From Prevotella sp. E9-3 (GTDB lineage Bacteria; Bacteroidota; Bacteroidia; Bacteroidales; Bacteroidaceae): a DNA stretch of 64,000 bases. Each line of letters opens with the position of its first letter. The stretch's first letter is position 1. The notes below the pieces were generated by a model, which made no database searches, was not told where the DNA came from, and saw nothing but the letters and a program-made list of their open reading frames with translations. This document shows positions 32,408-41,305 of the stretch, one piece after another. The stretch lies in contig NZ_CP091786.1 in assembly GCF_022024015.1 (NCBI RefSeq), forward strand, positions 992,001-1,056,000. Direction: 5' to 3'. Position numbers and translations under genes: made by a program.

Positions 32408-33682
32408 ATGGAAACGACGTATAAGAAGAGAATAGCAGATGGCCTGCTACAGCGTAAGCTAGCAGGCAAAGGGGCAGTACTCATTGAAGGGGCAAAGTGG
32501 TGCGGAAAGACTACCACGGCAGAACAGATTGCCCAAAGTGTGAAGTATATGACGGAAACGGGCATGGTGGAGCAGAACGTAGAATTGGCAAGGTTGAATT
32601 CCAAACTGATTCTGAAGGGTGATATTCCTAGGCTTATAGACGAATGGCAGGTTGCCCCCCAATTATGGGACAGCATTCGATTTGAATCTGATCATGGGCC
32701 GCTGGGGCAGTTTGTCTTGACGGGTTCGTCAGTTCCGGCTGATATGAGCCATGTGATACACTCAGGAACAGGACGTATCGGATGGTTAAAGATGCGTCCG
32801 ATGAGTCTATGGGAATCACAGGAGTCAACGGGTGAAGTGTCTCTTGCTGAGTTGTTCAATGCACCGGTTCAGATTGGAGGTATCAACGAAATGGATATTG
32901 AGAAGATAGCTTTCCTTACCTGTCGTGGCGGATGGCCTCTTGCCGTTGACATGGAACCAGAGATTGCACTGGATCAGGCCTTTGACTATGTGGAATCAGT
33001 TGAAAAACGTGATATACAGAAAGTCGATGGCGTTGACCGTGATCCAGTGAGGGTACATCGGCTCTTACGTTCATTGGCAAGAAATCAAGGTAGCCAAGCA
33101 TCTTTTGGTACCATTAAGGCAGACCTGATGGCAAATGAAGCTGACACCTTATCGGAAGATACTATTGCTTCGTATTGCAAGGCACTAAAACAAATCTTTG
33201 TTGTGGAGGATAGCGAGGCGTGGAATCCTAATTTGAGGAGTAAGTCTGCTATAAGAACGAGTGATACAAGATATTTTACTGATCCGTCTATCGCTACTGC
33301 AGCACTGGGCGTAGGCCCGAATGATTTGATAAATGATTTGAATACATTTGGACTACTGTTTGAAACGATGGCAGTGCGTGACCTTCGGGTGTATGCAGAG
33401 GCTTTGAACGGGAAGGTGTACCATTTCCGGGATAGAAATGGATTGGAGTGTGATGCGGTGGTACATCTGAGAGACGGACGATACGGTTTGGTTGAGGTTA
33501 AACTTGGCGGTGATAAACTGATAAAAGAGGGAGTAGACGCATTGAATTTGTTGACGGAAAAGATAGACCCCGAAAAGATGAAAATGCCTTCTTTTAAAAT
33601 GATTCTGATTGGAGTTGGAACGTACGCTTATCGTCGCGAGGATGGCATTTATGTGGTTCCTATAGGATGTCTAAAGGACTAA
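32408..33682 (+). CDS. DUF4143 / AAA_14 family ATPase
   Basis: 424 residues from METTYKK (32408), chosen because it follows the -7 box at normal distance and starts the conserved domain. Walker A is GAKWCGKT (28-35), Walker B RLIDEW (Asp78, Glu79) and sensor LTGSS (104-108). The C-terminal DUF4143 part contains a PD-(D/E)XK-like pattern: CDAV with Asp349, then VEVK with Glu363 and Lys365. These COG1373 proteins are abundant in Bacteroidales and have no firmly established function. The gene is flanked by direct repeats, gene remnants and a tandem array, as expected of an inserted cassette. Confidence 0.88.
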   Translation: METTYKKRIADGLLQRKLAGKGAVLIEGAKWCGKTTTAEQIAQSVKYMTETGMVEQNVELARLNSKLILKGDIPRLIDEWQVAPQLWDSIRFESDHGPLGQFVLTGSSVPADMSHVIHSGTGRIGWLKMRPMSLWESQESTGEVSLAELFNAPVQIGGINEMDIEKIAFLTCRGGWPLAVDMEPEIALDQAFDYVESVEKRDIQKVDGVDRDPVRVHRLLRSLARNQGSQASFGTIKADLMANEADTLSEDTIASYCKALKQIFVVEDSEAWNPNLRSKSAIRTSDTRYFTDPSIATAALGVGPNDLINDLNTFGLLFETMAVRDLRVYAEALNGKVYHFRDRNGLECDAVVHLRDGRYGLVEVKLGGDKLIKEGVDALNLLTEKIDPEKMKMPSFKMILIGVGTYAYRREDGIYVVPIGCLKD

Positions 33683-33696
33683 TAAGAACTTATATG

Positions 33697-33739
33697 ATTA
33701 TGGCTCGATACCAGTTTGAAAGTATCGAGCCATAATTTT
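33697..33739 (+). terminator. terminator of the DUF4143 gene
   Basis: A 15-bp perfect stem (33697-33711, 33722-33736) followed by T residues, 15 bp past the stop codon. Confidence 0.85.
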
Positions 33740-33973
33740 GTTCAGTGATGCTGATTGATTTTCACAATTTCTTGTTTTCTGCAAATGAATAATACTGTAT
33801 TACTTCTAGCCAATACCTTCTTTTTTGACAAATTATTTGACAGCTAGCACAATTATTTGTAACTTATGCAATGCATAAAATATTATGCGTAAAGTCCGAT
33901 ATTGCCGATTTGTACATAATATATGATGCATATCTTGTGTTCAATTCGATAAAGTTGTTGACCCGTGATTTTG
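33740..33973. other. AT-rich spacer, no gene recognised
   Basis: About 230 bp. It contains a 15-bp palindrome TTATGCAATGCATAA at 33864-33878 and two similar ACAA(A)TTATTTG stretches near 33830-33860. No reading frame of note. Confidence 0.4.
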
Positions 33974-34105
33974 TTACAAGATCTCTCGCCACTGTTCTGC
34001 GATTATAGAGAGGTTGAAGTGGTTGGTTATGGTGAAAGCCTCTTCTGACTTCTTTTTCCAGTTAAGTTGGGTGGCTTCGAGTAGCTTCTCAGCCGCATCT
34101 TCCAC
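33974..34105 (-). pseudogene. C-terminal remnant of a GT4 glycosyltransferase
   Basis: An uninterrupted minus-strand frame of 43 codons ending in TAA. It contains EDAAEKLLEATQLNWKKKSE and HFNLSIIAEQWREIL, the typical last helices of a GT4 enzyme. Nothing of the catalytic domains remains. It ends at the repeated glycosyltransferase tail, marking a recombination joint. Confidence 0.7.
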
Positions 34106-34156
34106 AAAACAGACCATTATGAAGATTCAGAGGATAATCTGGTGAAGCGACAATGA
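34094..34156 (+). pseudogene. tail of a second GT2 gene (direct repeat copy B)
   Basis: In frame it reads RIFHKTDHYEDSEDNLVKRQ and stops at TGA 34154-34156. It matches the end of the intact gene at 30957-31811 with conservative differences, so it derives from a diverged allele rather than a recent copy. No upstream coding part remains. Confidence 0.75.
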
Positions 34157-34161
34157 AGTCT

Positions 34162-35061
34162 CTACTGCTTCAGCCAGAATACCAAACAGGATTTCCATCC
34201 TATATATTTCAGATAGCCTGATTTAATAGCTCGCCAGAATACGGCGGGCTTTTCTTTTAATGGTATCAGATGGGCTGTATAGAACACCTTACTTAAAGTG
34301 TAGTATGCATATTTTCTGATGAGAGGGGAATCCTGAAAACGGAACAGTTCGTCAATAACAGTGAGATAGCAGTTGACGTTTCGCTGAGAATAGCTAATAC
34401 CCATTGTTGAAGAACGGCGCACCCGATGCTTTACAAGACTCTGTTGCAGGCAATAGATATTGTCGCTCTGCAGAGTGAGTGAAACAGTGAATAGTTCATC
34501 TTCATGAATGATACCATTGAAGAATTTGAGATTGATGCCGTCCAAAAAAACCTTCCGAATGAATAGCAGCCACACTACACAATTATGCTTCTGTTTGTCA
34601 AGCATCAGATTAAGCAGCTCATCCCCTCTGTAGGCTATGTTTTCGTTTACTAAATATGTGCGATGATAGTTCCATGCAAGTGGGGCGGCTTCTTTCTCCT
34701 GCATTATTTCGCCGTCAAAGAATATGAAGTCGGCTTTTGTTTTTTCAGCATATTCGTAACAACGTTGTAAAGCATCACTATCTATGGTGTCGTCAGAATC
34801 CATAAAGTAGATATAATCTCCCTTGGCGTGTTGCAAAGCGTTGTTTCTTGCAGCCGACTGTCCTTGGTTTGTCTGGTTATAATATCTGACTCTTTGATCT
34901 TGCGAGGCATATTTCTTCAAAATATTTTCGCTGTCATCCGTAGAACCATCGTTGACGGCAATAATCTCTATGTCGTTGAGCGTTTGATTGCACAACGAGT
35001 CCAAGGCTTCTTCCAGATAAGGCCCAACGTTATATACAGGGAGTATGACGCTTACTTTCAT
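34162..35061 (-). CDS. glycosyltransferase family 2 protein
   Basis: 299 residues. GT-A signature VSVILPVYNVGPYLEEALDSL at the start, then IEIIAVNDGSTDDSENIL, AARNNALQHAKGDYIYFMDSDD (metal-binding DSDD near residue 90). It is the last intact gene of the long leftward polysaccharide operon and overlaps the upstream GT4 gene by 4 bp. The acceptor sugar cannot be read. Confidence 0.9.
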   Translation of the reverse strand: MKVSVILPVYNVGPYLEEALDSLCNQTLNDIEIIAVNDGSTDDSENILKKYASQDQRVRYYNQTNQGQSAARNNALQHAKGDYIYFMDSDDTIDSDALQRCYEYAEKTKADFIFFDGEIMQEKEAAPLAWNYHRTYLVNENIAYRGDELLNLMLDKQKHNCVVWLLFIRKVFLDGINLKFFNGIIHEDELFTVSLTLQSDNIYCLQQSLVKHRVRRSSTMGISYSQRNVNCYLTVIDELFRFQDSPLIRKYAYYTLSKVFYTAHLIPLKEKPAVFWRAIKSGYLKYIGWKSCLVFWLKQ

Positions 35062-36254
35062 TTCGATAATGATTCTAAAACCCCGAAGAATTCACTGGCA
35101 TAACGCTCCTTGTTGTAGTGGAAGGCGTTCTTCTCAGCAGCTAAAGCCATGTCGGCCCTCAGTTGTGACGACTGGTATAACAGCATGATGGCATCGGCCA
35201 GTTTCTTCTCGTAGTCATGGTCGGTAGCAACTATCACGGCATTGTCGTCGTTGACGAGCTCGGGAATACCACCCTGTTTGCTTGCGATGGTGGGAAGTCC
35301 CATGGCTTGTGCCTCGATAAGGGTAAGGCCAAAAGGCTCTGCCCATATTGAAGGGATTACAGCAGCATCGGCCAATTGGAGATAGTCGGGTATATTGCCG
35401 TAAGGAATAAAACCTGTGAATATCAATCGATCTTTGATGGGTAGTGATTTTTCCTTCAGTGTGCGAACAAAACTGTTTTCATTGGTAGCATCTGCGAAGA
35501 AAGTTCCGCCAAGAATCATAAGTTTTATTTGAGGCTGATCCTTCAATAAAAGTATTGCATCAATGAGCTGAGAGATGCCTTTCTCTGGATTGAGACGACC
35601 ACTGTATGCCAGAACAAAATCGGAGTCGGAAAGCCCAAGTTCGCTTCTTGTTACCGAAAGCGTGCTTTTCCTCTTGAACTTGTTCAGGTCTATTCCATTA
35701 TACACTGTCGTTACTATTGGGGAGAAACTTGAGCAGGGAATGGTTGCGACCCTTTGTTTAATATAGTCTGATACCGTAATGACTTTTTTCAGATTCTTGA
35801 GTATCTCCTCTGCGTGAGGAGTCTGACTATTTAATAAATCATTGTGCAGGTGAAGTACAAGATTGGTAAATCCTCGTTTGGATAGTTTGCATACATAGCC
35901 TGGACGATTCTCCAACAGTATATAGTCGTAATGCTCTTTCTTGATGCGTTTAAAGGCTTCCTCGAAATAATATTCTATGAAGTAATTGTAATACTCATTT
36001 GAATATAGCCTACTATGAAGTTTACGCTTTAGTTTGGCGAACCAATTCGTTGTGTCAATATAAGAATAGTGATTGACCGTTGACTGTTGGGCAGGATGAT
36101 GCTTAACTTTTGGGTGCCAAATACTGAACACGGTGATGTCGTGCAGCTGATGACAGTTATTATACTCCAGATAGTAGTCAATCAGATTCTCGACCGCTCC
36201 GCCTTGTACGGCAGGGACAGGCAGAATGCCCGATGTAAGGATTGCTATCTTCAT
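35058..36254 (-). CDS. glycosyltransferase family 4 protein
   Basis: 398 residues with a GT-B fold. The N-terminus ILTSGILPVPAVQGGAVENL carries the glycine-rich acceptor loop. FVLAYSGRLNPEKGISQLIDAI starts the donor domain, and PSIWAEPFGLTLIEAQAMGLPTIAS gives the E-x7-E motif of retaining GT4 enzymes. It is part of the leftward operon between the flippase and a GT2. Confidence 0.92.
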   Translation of the reverse strand: MKIAILTSGILPVPAVQGGAVENLIDYYLEYNNCHQLHDITVFSIWHPKVKHHPAQQSTVNHYSYIDTTNWFAKLKRKLHSRLYSNEYYNYFIEYYFEEAFKRIKKEHYDYILLENRPGYVCKLSKRGFTNLVLHLHNDLLNSQTPHAEEILKNLKKVITVSDYIKQRVATIPCSSFSPIVTTVYNGIDLNKFKRKSTLSVTRSELGLSDSDFVLAYSGRLNPEKGISQLIDAILLLKDQPQIKLMILGGTFFADATNENSFVRTLKEKSLPIKDRLIFTGFIPYGNIPDYLQLADAAVIPSIWAEPFGLTLIEAQAMGLPTIASKQGGIPELVNDDNAVIVATDHDYEKKLADAIMLLYQSSQLRADMALAAEKNAFHYNKERYASEFFGVLESLSK

Positions 36255-36269
36255 AAGCGAAGCATTAGA

Positions 36270-37826
36270 TCAGTTTTGACAGATTAGTTTTGACAGATGA
36301 TTATAAATAACAGGTTTGCGAGCCACAAAATATTTCATGCCTCGTGTGCAGATAAACAGGGTGAGGAAATAGGCCAGCATCAAAGGAATGAATACTGCTG
36401 CACCTATGATAACAAGCATAATGAAAGAATCTGCATATACATCGATGATTTGCTGTTTGATTATTACAGCAAAAACAGTAAAGATGCCAAAGATAAAATA
36501 GAGTGGCAGCATGCCGCGCCAGAATATCCATACCCTTTTTTTGAAACCTTGTGAGAATAGGAAGTAGGGCTTCCAGAATACATTGATGATGAACAGACTG
36601 CTCATCTTGCCAATGAGTATGCCGATGATGCCGAAATGTGGGGCAAGGAGAAGGGTGATACCAAGCGTAATAAAGAATGAAGTCCATGTGGCCCAAACAT
36701 CTTGATAAAGTCCTGCTCCGCCAATGAATATGAGTACAGCAGCATCCTGCAAATAGAAGAACAGGTGGAGGATGATGAGATAGACAATGAGCATACTTAA
36801 CTGATACTCCACACCCAGCCAATAGGTGATGAACGACTGAATACCAATGATTAACGAGAAAATAACACCACCCAAAATAAAGAAACGTACGGTAGCCAGT
36901 TCCCAGAATACTTTCATAATGTTCTTCTCATTGCCTTCAGCAATCAGATTTCCAACACCTGCACGCAAACCATCGGAGAGAATGTTTACCAGAAAGATGA
37001 GCTTGTAGATAAGCATCATATAATTGCTGTAATAGGCAACTTGGGTTACGGATACAAAAGAACCGATGAAGATAGCATCACAGCGATTCAGCACGAAATC
37101 ATTAATGCGTTGTACAAATATCTGGCGCGTCTTTTTCAGTACTTCCGGATAGCGTTTGAGGTTTGCCTTACCTGCTTTCATGTCTATTTTTAACCAGGGG
37201 TATTCTTTATCGATACGGCGATTGAACAGAATACAGCCGATGATGGTATAGACAAAGCCGACAACAACCCAAAGATAGAGATTCTTGAAATAGTAGGCTA
37301 AGACAATCTGCGTAAGGCTCTGAAGCAGACCAATAGTTTGAAAATAACTATGGACAACATATTGTTTCTGGTTGGCAGAAAGAAGAAGTTGACGGTAGTT
37401 GAAAAGATAACCCACCAACGATTGTCCAAGAAATGCATAGAAAGCAAAATAGACAAGGAATAGACCCGTACTCAGATTGTTAAACCACCATGGAAAGAAT
37501 AGACTGACAAGCAGGCCTGCACCTCCAATAAGGAAACCAATGCAGCGGTAGAGAAAGGCCAGCATGGACACTATCTCGTTAATCTTGTCATGATCGTTTT
37601 CCTGTAAAGGTTTGTATAAGAAGAAAACGATGCTGGTACCGATACCCAGTTCGGCAACACTGAGGAATCTCATAATGTTGCCCAGCATATCGGTCAGTCC
37701 GATGAACTCAGCACCCAGACAGTCAAGGAATATCTTTCGAGAAAAGAATGCCAAGAATAGGGAGAGAATGTAAAATAACATTCCCACCTTGATATTCATA
37801 ACACTTCTATGTACTCGCTCACTCAT
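36270..37826 (-). CDS. polysaccharide flippase (Wzx-like, MATE/MOP superfamily)
   Basis: 518 residues with about 12-14 membrane helices along its length. Such flippases move undecaprenyl-linked repeat units from the cytoplasmic to the periplasmic face. The N-terminal MNIKVGMLFYILSLFLAFFSRKIFLDCLG and the VAELGIGTSIVFFLYKPL segment are typical of the Bacteroidetes members. It overlaps the upstream GT2 gene by 4 bp. With the polymerase at 43279 it indicates a Wzx/Wzy-type assembly route. Confidence 0.87.
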   Translation of the reverse strand: MSERVHRSVMNIKVGMLFYILSLFLAFFSRKIFLDCLGAEFIGLTDMLGNIMRFLSVAELGIGTSIVFFLYKPLQENDHDKINEIVSMLAFLYRCIGFLIGGAGLLVSLFFPWWFNNLSTGLFLVYFAFYAFLGQSLVGYLFNYRQLLLSANQKQYVVHSYFQTIGLLQSLTQIVLAYYFKNLYLWVVVGFVYTIIGCILFNRRIDKEYPWLKIDMKAGKANLKRYPEVLKKTRQIFVQRINDFVLNRCDAIFIGSFVSVTQVAYYSNYMMLIYKLIFLVNILSDGLRAGVGNLIAEGNEKNIMKVFWELATVRFFILGGVIFSLIIGIQSFITYWLGVEYQLSMLIVYLIILHLFFYLQDAAVLIFIGGAGLYQDVWATWTSFFITLGITLLLAPHFGIIGILIGKMSSLFIINVFWKPYFLFSQGFKKRVWIFWRGMLPLYFIFGIFTVFAVIIKQQIIDVYADSFIMLVIIGAAVFIPLMLAYFLTLFICTRGMKYFVARKPVIYNHLSKLICQN

Positions 37827-39010
37827 TCGTTATTTGTTTTGGAATGTGAAGTATGAATAAAACTTGTGTCCTTATGGTTTATTTGAAAGACATTGGCTGC
37901 CATTCTCCAAACCAATTTCGGGAAAGAAATCAGTTTGCCCCAAAGTGATTTGTTTCGTAGCTTTGAAGGAATGGCGATGCTTATTGATAGAATGAGACTG
38001 GCTAATAATGCCCACCATTTAATACTCCATATAGGGGATATGAATAGGATGAGCAGGCTGATAAAGGGAATGATAACCAATAGGAGACTACGTGGAATAA
38101 GGGCTTGTTGGATGGTTTTGTCAATATAATTGACGTTGCCATGAATGATGGCTTGGGGTAGGTGGGGCAGCATGCTGATGAGTGACTGCACCTGACCGGT
38201 CATCCAACGAAGGCGTTGGCGTTGGAAATTGTCTCCTGAACAGACTTTCTCATCCATCACATAGATGTCTTCTGCATAATGGATATAGATGTTTTCAATT
38301 AATAACAACGATTCCAGTTCACGGTCTTCAACTGCGGTTTGAAGTTGGTCAACATGCTGGGCAAACCATTCATATTCAAAACACATGCCTGAACCGATGA
38401 GTGCCGATGATAGTCCAATGTTGTTATGAGCCTTGCGGAATAGCGTGTTGTTGATTTCCTCGCTCAGGCCGTCAAGAGCAGCAATGTCGTTGTCGGCATT
38501 TTTGGCTGTTCGATGACATTGAATGGCACGATAGCCTTGTTGACAAAGAAGATTGAGACGACTCAGAAAATCGGGTTCCACAACATTGTCAGCATCGAGA
38601 ATAACGATGCGCCATTCTTGGTCTTTAGCCCCCAATTGCTGGATGGTATATTGTAAGGCTTTGCCTTTAGAACTTTTCTTGAAAACAGGTTGGAGTAGGG
38701 TAAGAGGTTGCTCTTTAAGCCAATTGTTGGTTTCCTCGCTCATGTGGTCAGAGACTACCACCAGTTGGAATAGTTCTTTGGGATAGTCTTGCTGTAGGAA
38801 AGTGGCTACTGAGTGACGGATAACGGTATCTTCGTTGTAGGCAGGATAGACAACGAGAAAATGGTAGGGACTTGTCTCTGAATGTTGCTGCTGAGCGGCT
38901 TTATGTCGCTTTAGTAATGAGGCAAGGGAGAAAAGAACTACATAGAATGTGGAACATGCTATGAGTAGCCAAAGAACGATGTCTATGATATGTATCACCT
39001 GCCAGATCAT
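37823..39010 (-). CDS. membrane glycosyltransferase family 2 protein (processive type)
   Basis: 395 residues. An N-terminal membrane helix (VIHIIDIVLWLLIACSTFYV) precedes a GT-A domain with YPAYNEDTVIRHSV, LDADNVV (metal site), EDRELESLLL and QRQRLRW, the set found in cellulose synthase-like enzymes. Two or more C-terminal helices follow (LLLVIIPFISLLILFI). It is a paralogue of the gene 2 bp upstream. These enzymes may couple polymerisation with export, or add branch sugars. Confidence 0.87.
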   Translation of the reverse strand: MIWQVIHIIDIVLWLLIACSTFYVVLFSLASLLKRHKAAQQQHSETSPYHFLVVYPAYNEDTVIRHSVATFLQQDYPKELFQLVVVSDHMSEETNNWLKEQPLTLLQPVFKKSSKGKALQYTIQQLGAKDQEWRIVILDADNVVEPDFLSRLNLLCQQGYRAIQCHRTAKNADNDIAALDGLSEEINNTLFRKAHNNIGLSSALIGSGMCFEYEWFAQHVDQLQTAVEDRELESLLLIENIYIHYAEDIYVMDEKVCSGDNFQRQRLRWMTGQVQSLISMLPHLPQAIIHGNVNYIDKTIQQALIPRSLLLVIIPFISLLILFISPIWSIKWWALLASLILSISIAIPSKLRNKSLWGKLISFPKLVWRMAANVFQINHKDTSFIHTSHSKTNNE

Positions 39011-39012
39011 GA

Positions 39013-40224
39013 CTACTTGGTATGAATAAAGTTCCTCCTAATCGCTTTCCTTGCCGAAAGGATACGACTGCTCATCTCTTTAATGCCAATCCATACGATA
39101 TTAGCCAGTCCCCATAGAATGACAATAGGCGCACGTAGGAAATCGCGGTCCCAATTCTTGTCAACCAAGTGGTCGGGTGTGGCTACAGAGAATGCAAACA
39201 TTATGACGGCCGCTGCTATCCACCATTTGATGGCTAATGAGAAGTAGATGAATGGGAGAGTAATACTCATCACCATAATAACTCCCATAAGGATGGTGCG
39301 AGGCACAAGAATCCATTGTAGAAGTTTGTCTATAAGGTCATAGCGACGGTTCAGAATTGCTGACGGCAAATAGGGTAAGTTGTTCAGCAATATATGTAAT
39401 TGGGTGGCTGCCCAACGGCCGCGCTGACGGTTGAATGCTGCCATGTTACGCGTTTTCTCGTCATAGACATAAATGTTTGAGAAAAACTCGATAAAGATAC
39501 CGTCACGCAATAACATTGCTTCCAGCTCTTTGTCCTCACCGCTGGTCTTTACTTTCATGATAGCTGATTTGAACCATTCAAAATCATATATCATACCCGA
39601 GCCGTTCAGTGCAGAAGAGAATCCCAGCACATTGTGGCCCAAACGGAAAATTGAATTGTCGATTTCTTCAAAAATAGAGTCAAGACGTGACATGGAGGTG
39701 TCGCGGTTGCGTGTTAAACGGTGCATCTGGATGGCCTTTGTACCTGCCGATTCGTATGCATCGTTGGCCTGTTCCAGGAATTCCGGCTCAACAAGGTTGT
39801 CAGCATCAAGAATCAAAACGGCATCGTAAATCTTGAATTTTGGCAGGTTCAGAATGGCATATTGAAGTGATTTCGCTTTCGAACTCTCTATAAAATCTGG
39901 TGTGAGCAAGGTGATCGGAAGTTGGGCCAATCGCATGTTGGTCATTTCAGACTGATGGTCGGAGACTACCACAATATCGAACAATCGCTGAGGGTAGGTC
40001 TGTCCAAGGATGGAATTGACCGACTGCATAATAACATCGTCTCTGCGGTAAGAGGGGATGATGATGATAAAGCGGTTCTGGCGTTTGGCTCTGTTTATCT
40101 CGTCATGCTTATAGAAAAGGGATGCAATGGCGAATATGAAAAGGTAAAGCACCGTAAGCGCTGCAACGGTAAAAAGTAATCCGTCGATGATATATAGAAT
40201 CCACCACAAATTCATTCCAATCAT
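39013..40224 (-). CDS. membrane glycosyltransferase family 2 protein (paralogue)
   Basis: 403 residues from Met at 40224. The 22 residues further upstream would overlap the promoter and are rejected. The layout equals its downstream neighbour: N-terminal helix (WWILYIIDGLLFTVAALTVL), IPSYRRDDVIMQSV, ILDADNLVEPEFLEQ, GEDKELEAMLL, QRGRWA, then C-terminal helices. The QRxRW motif is slightly altered (RQRGRWA). It is the first gene after a promoter and a 21-bp palindrome array, so the lower half of the polysaccharide operon can be expressed separately. Confidence 0.87.
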   Translation of the reverse strand: MIGMNLWWILYIIDGLLFTVAALTVLYLFIFAIASLFYKHDEINRAKRQNRFIIIIPSYRRDDVIMQSVNSILGQTYPQRLFDIVVVSDHQSEMTNMRLAQLPITLLTPDFIESSKAKSLQYAILNLPKFKIYDAVLILDADNLVEPEFLEQANDAYESAGTKAIQMHRLTRNRDTSMSRLDSIFEEIDNSIFRLGHNVLGFSSALNGSGMIYDFEWFKSAIMKVKTSGEDKELEAMLLRDGIFIEFFSNIYVYDEKTRNMAAFNRQRGRWAATQLHILLNNLPYLPSAILNRRYDLIDKLLQWILVPRTILMGVIMVMSITLPFIYFSLAIKWWIAAAVIMFAFSVATPDHLVDKNWDRDFLRAPIVILWGLANIVWIGIKEMSSRILSARKAIRRNFIHTK

Positions 40225-40247
40225 TGTCTTTTGTTTGTATTGAAATG

Positions 40248-40278
40248 CAAATATACTCTTTTTTTTAGAACGCGCAAA
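40248..40278 (-). promoter_or_regulatory. internal promoter of the polysaccharide region
   Basis: On the minus strand TTTG (complement of 40275-40278), 19 bases, TATATTTG (complement of 40248-40255). This is a perfect spacing match, 23 bases before the Met at 40224. Confidence 0.85.
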
Positions 40279-40414
40279 GGAAAGACTCAAAAAACAAACA
40301 TCTGTGCACGTTTATGACCTCTTTAGCTGTGATTGAACTGCGAAGGTTGATGAAAAGTCAATCCATTGGTCATTAATGAAACAACTTTTCCAGTGAGATT
40401 TGATAAAGGCTGAA

Positions 40415-40480
40415 ATAAATTATAGCTATAATTACTTGAATTTTAGCTATAATCTTCAAAATTATAGCTAAAATTTATCT
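40415..40480. repeat. 21-bp array of AGCT-centred palindromes, three units
   Basis: AATTATAGCTATAATT, ATTTTAGCTATAATC and AATTATAGCTAAAATT have AGCT at 40424, 40445 and 40466, exactly 21 bp apart. The array lies between the SGNH gene end and the promoter at 40248-40278. The rest of 40280-40516 holds nothing recognised. Confidence 0.75.
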
Positions 40481-40516
40481 CGAAGGTGGTGCCATTATGA
40501 TGTGATGGCGCATCCG

Positions 40517-41305
40517 TTAGTACGGAACAGAATAAGTATTCGTTTGTAATACTTCTGGAAGACATTCAAAGAGGCGCTCATAGCCTTTTCGGTTCAGGTG
40601 CATACCGTCACTCCTGTAGTAAAGCTCTTGATCGCTTGTATAATTGCCGTTCCATAGCTTGAATGGGATGACTTTTATTTTTCCTCTATATTTGTGGCTT
40701 GAGGTTAGTTCGTATAACTCATCACGGTAGATGTTCTTGCAGTCAATAGGCAAGCCATTGATAAGCATGGATAGCTGGCGAATGATTTTCCTGGATGTCT
40801 TTTGGTGTTCGTAAGCCTTGTATATATCATAATCCGGAATATCGATAATGATGGGGCTGATGTCGTTGTAAAGGAGAAAATTGCTGATGTGCTCAATGCT
40901 TTTGGAATAATATGTAGGAGACATTTTCTTGTATGTATCGTTTATTCCGGCTGAAAGAATACAGTAGTCGTGGCCGATTGACAGAAAGTCCTTGAGGGAA
41001 TCGTTCTCGAATATATTTTCATAAATCTCACTACTGGTTAGTCCGCAAATACCAAATGACATCAGTCTGACCGGGTGGTTAAGACTTTGAGAAAGATACT
41101 GGCTTGTGGCAGCATCGTATTCCCGATGCATGAATGCCCAGCTGTCTCCGATAAATGCTATACGAAGTGTGTCACTTTGAGACTTCTTGATATGGTATGG
41201 AAATCTTTCTTGTGCACACGTATAGTAATCGTATAATGCTGCAGCTATAACGATGACGGCAAGGGTTGATATGCCTGTTAGAGCGATACGGATACGCTTG
41301 TTCAT
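40517..41305 (-). CDS. membrane-anchored SGNH/GDSL hydrolase
   Basis: 262 residues. An N-terminal membrane anchor (about 7-25) is followed by an SGNH hydrolase domain: FIGDSWAF with nucleophile Ser55, block III GIND at 120-123, and Asp233/His236 in SDGMHLNRKG. Such enzymes remove or transfer acetyl and similar groups. It overlaps the acyltransferase gene by 4 bp, so the pair may add and trim acyl decorations on the polysaccharide in the periplasm. Confidence 0.88.
   Translation of the reverse strand: MNKRIRIALTGISTLAVIVIAAALYDYYTCAQERFPYHIKKSQSDTLRIAFIGDSWAFMHREYDAATSQYLSQSLNHPVRLMSFGICGLTSSEIYENIFENDSLKDFLSIGHDYCILSAGINDTYKKMSPTYYSKSIEHISNFLLYNDISPIIIDIPDYDIYKAYEHQKTSRKIIRQLSMLINGLPIDCKNIYRDELYELTSSHKYRGKIKVIPFKLWNGNYTSDQELYYRSDGMHLNRKGYERLFECLPEVLQTNTYSVPY

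Noticed and set aside
40225..40290. Longer start of the GT2 gene
   Set aside because: It overlaps a perfect TTTG-N19-TATATTTG promoter, so those codons would not be transcribed.
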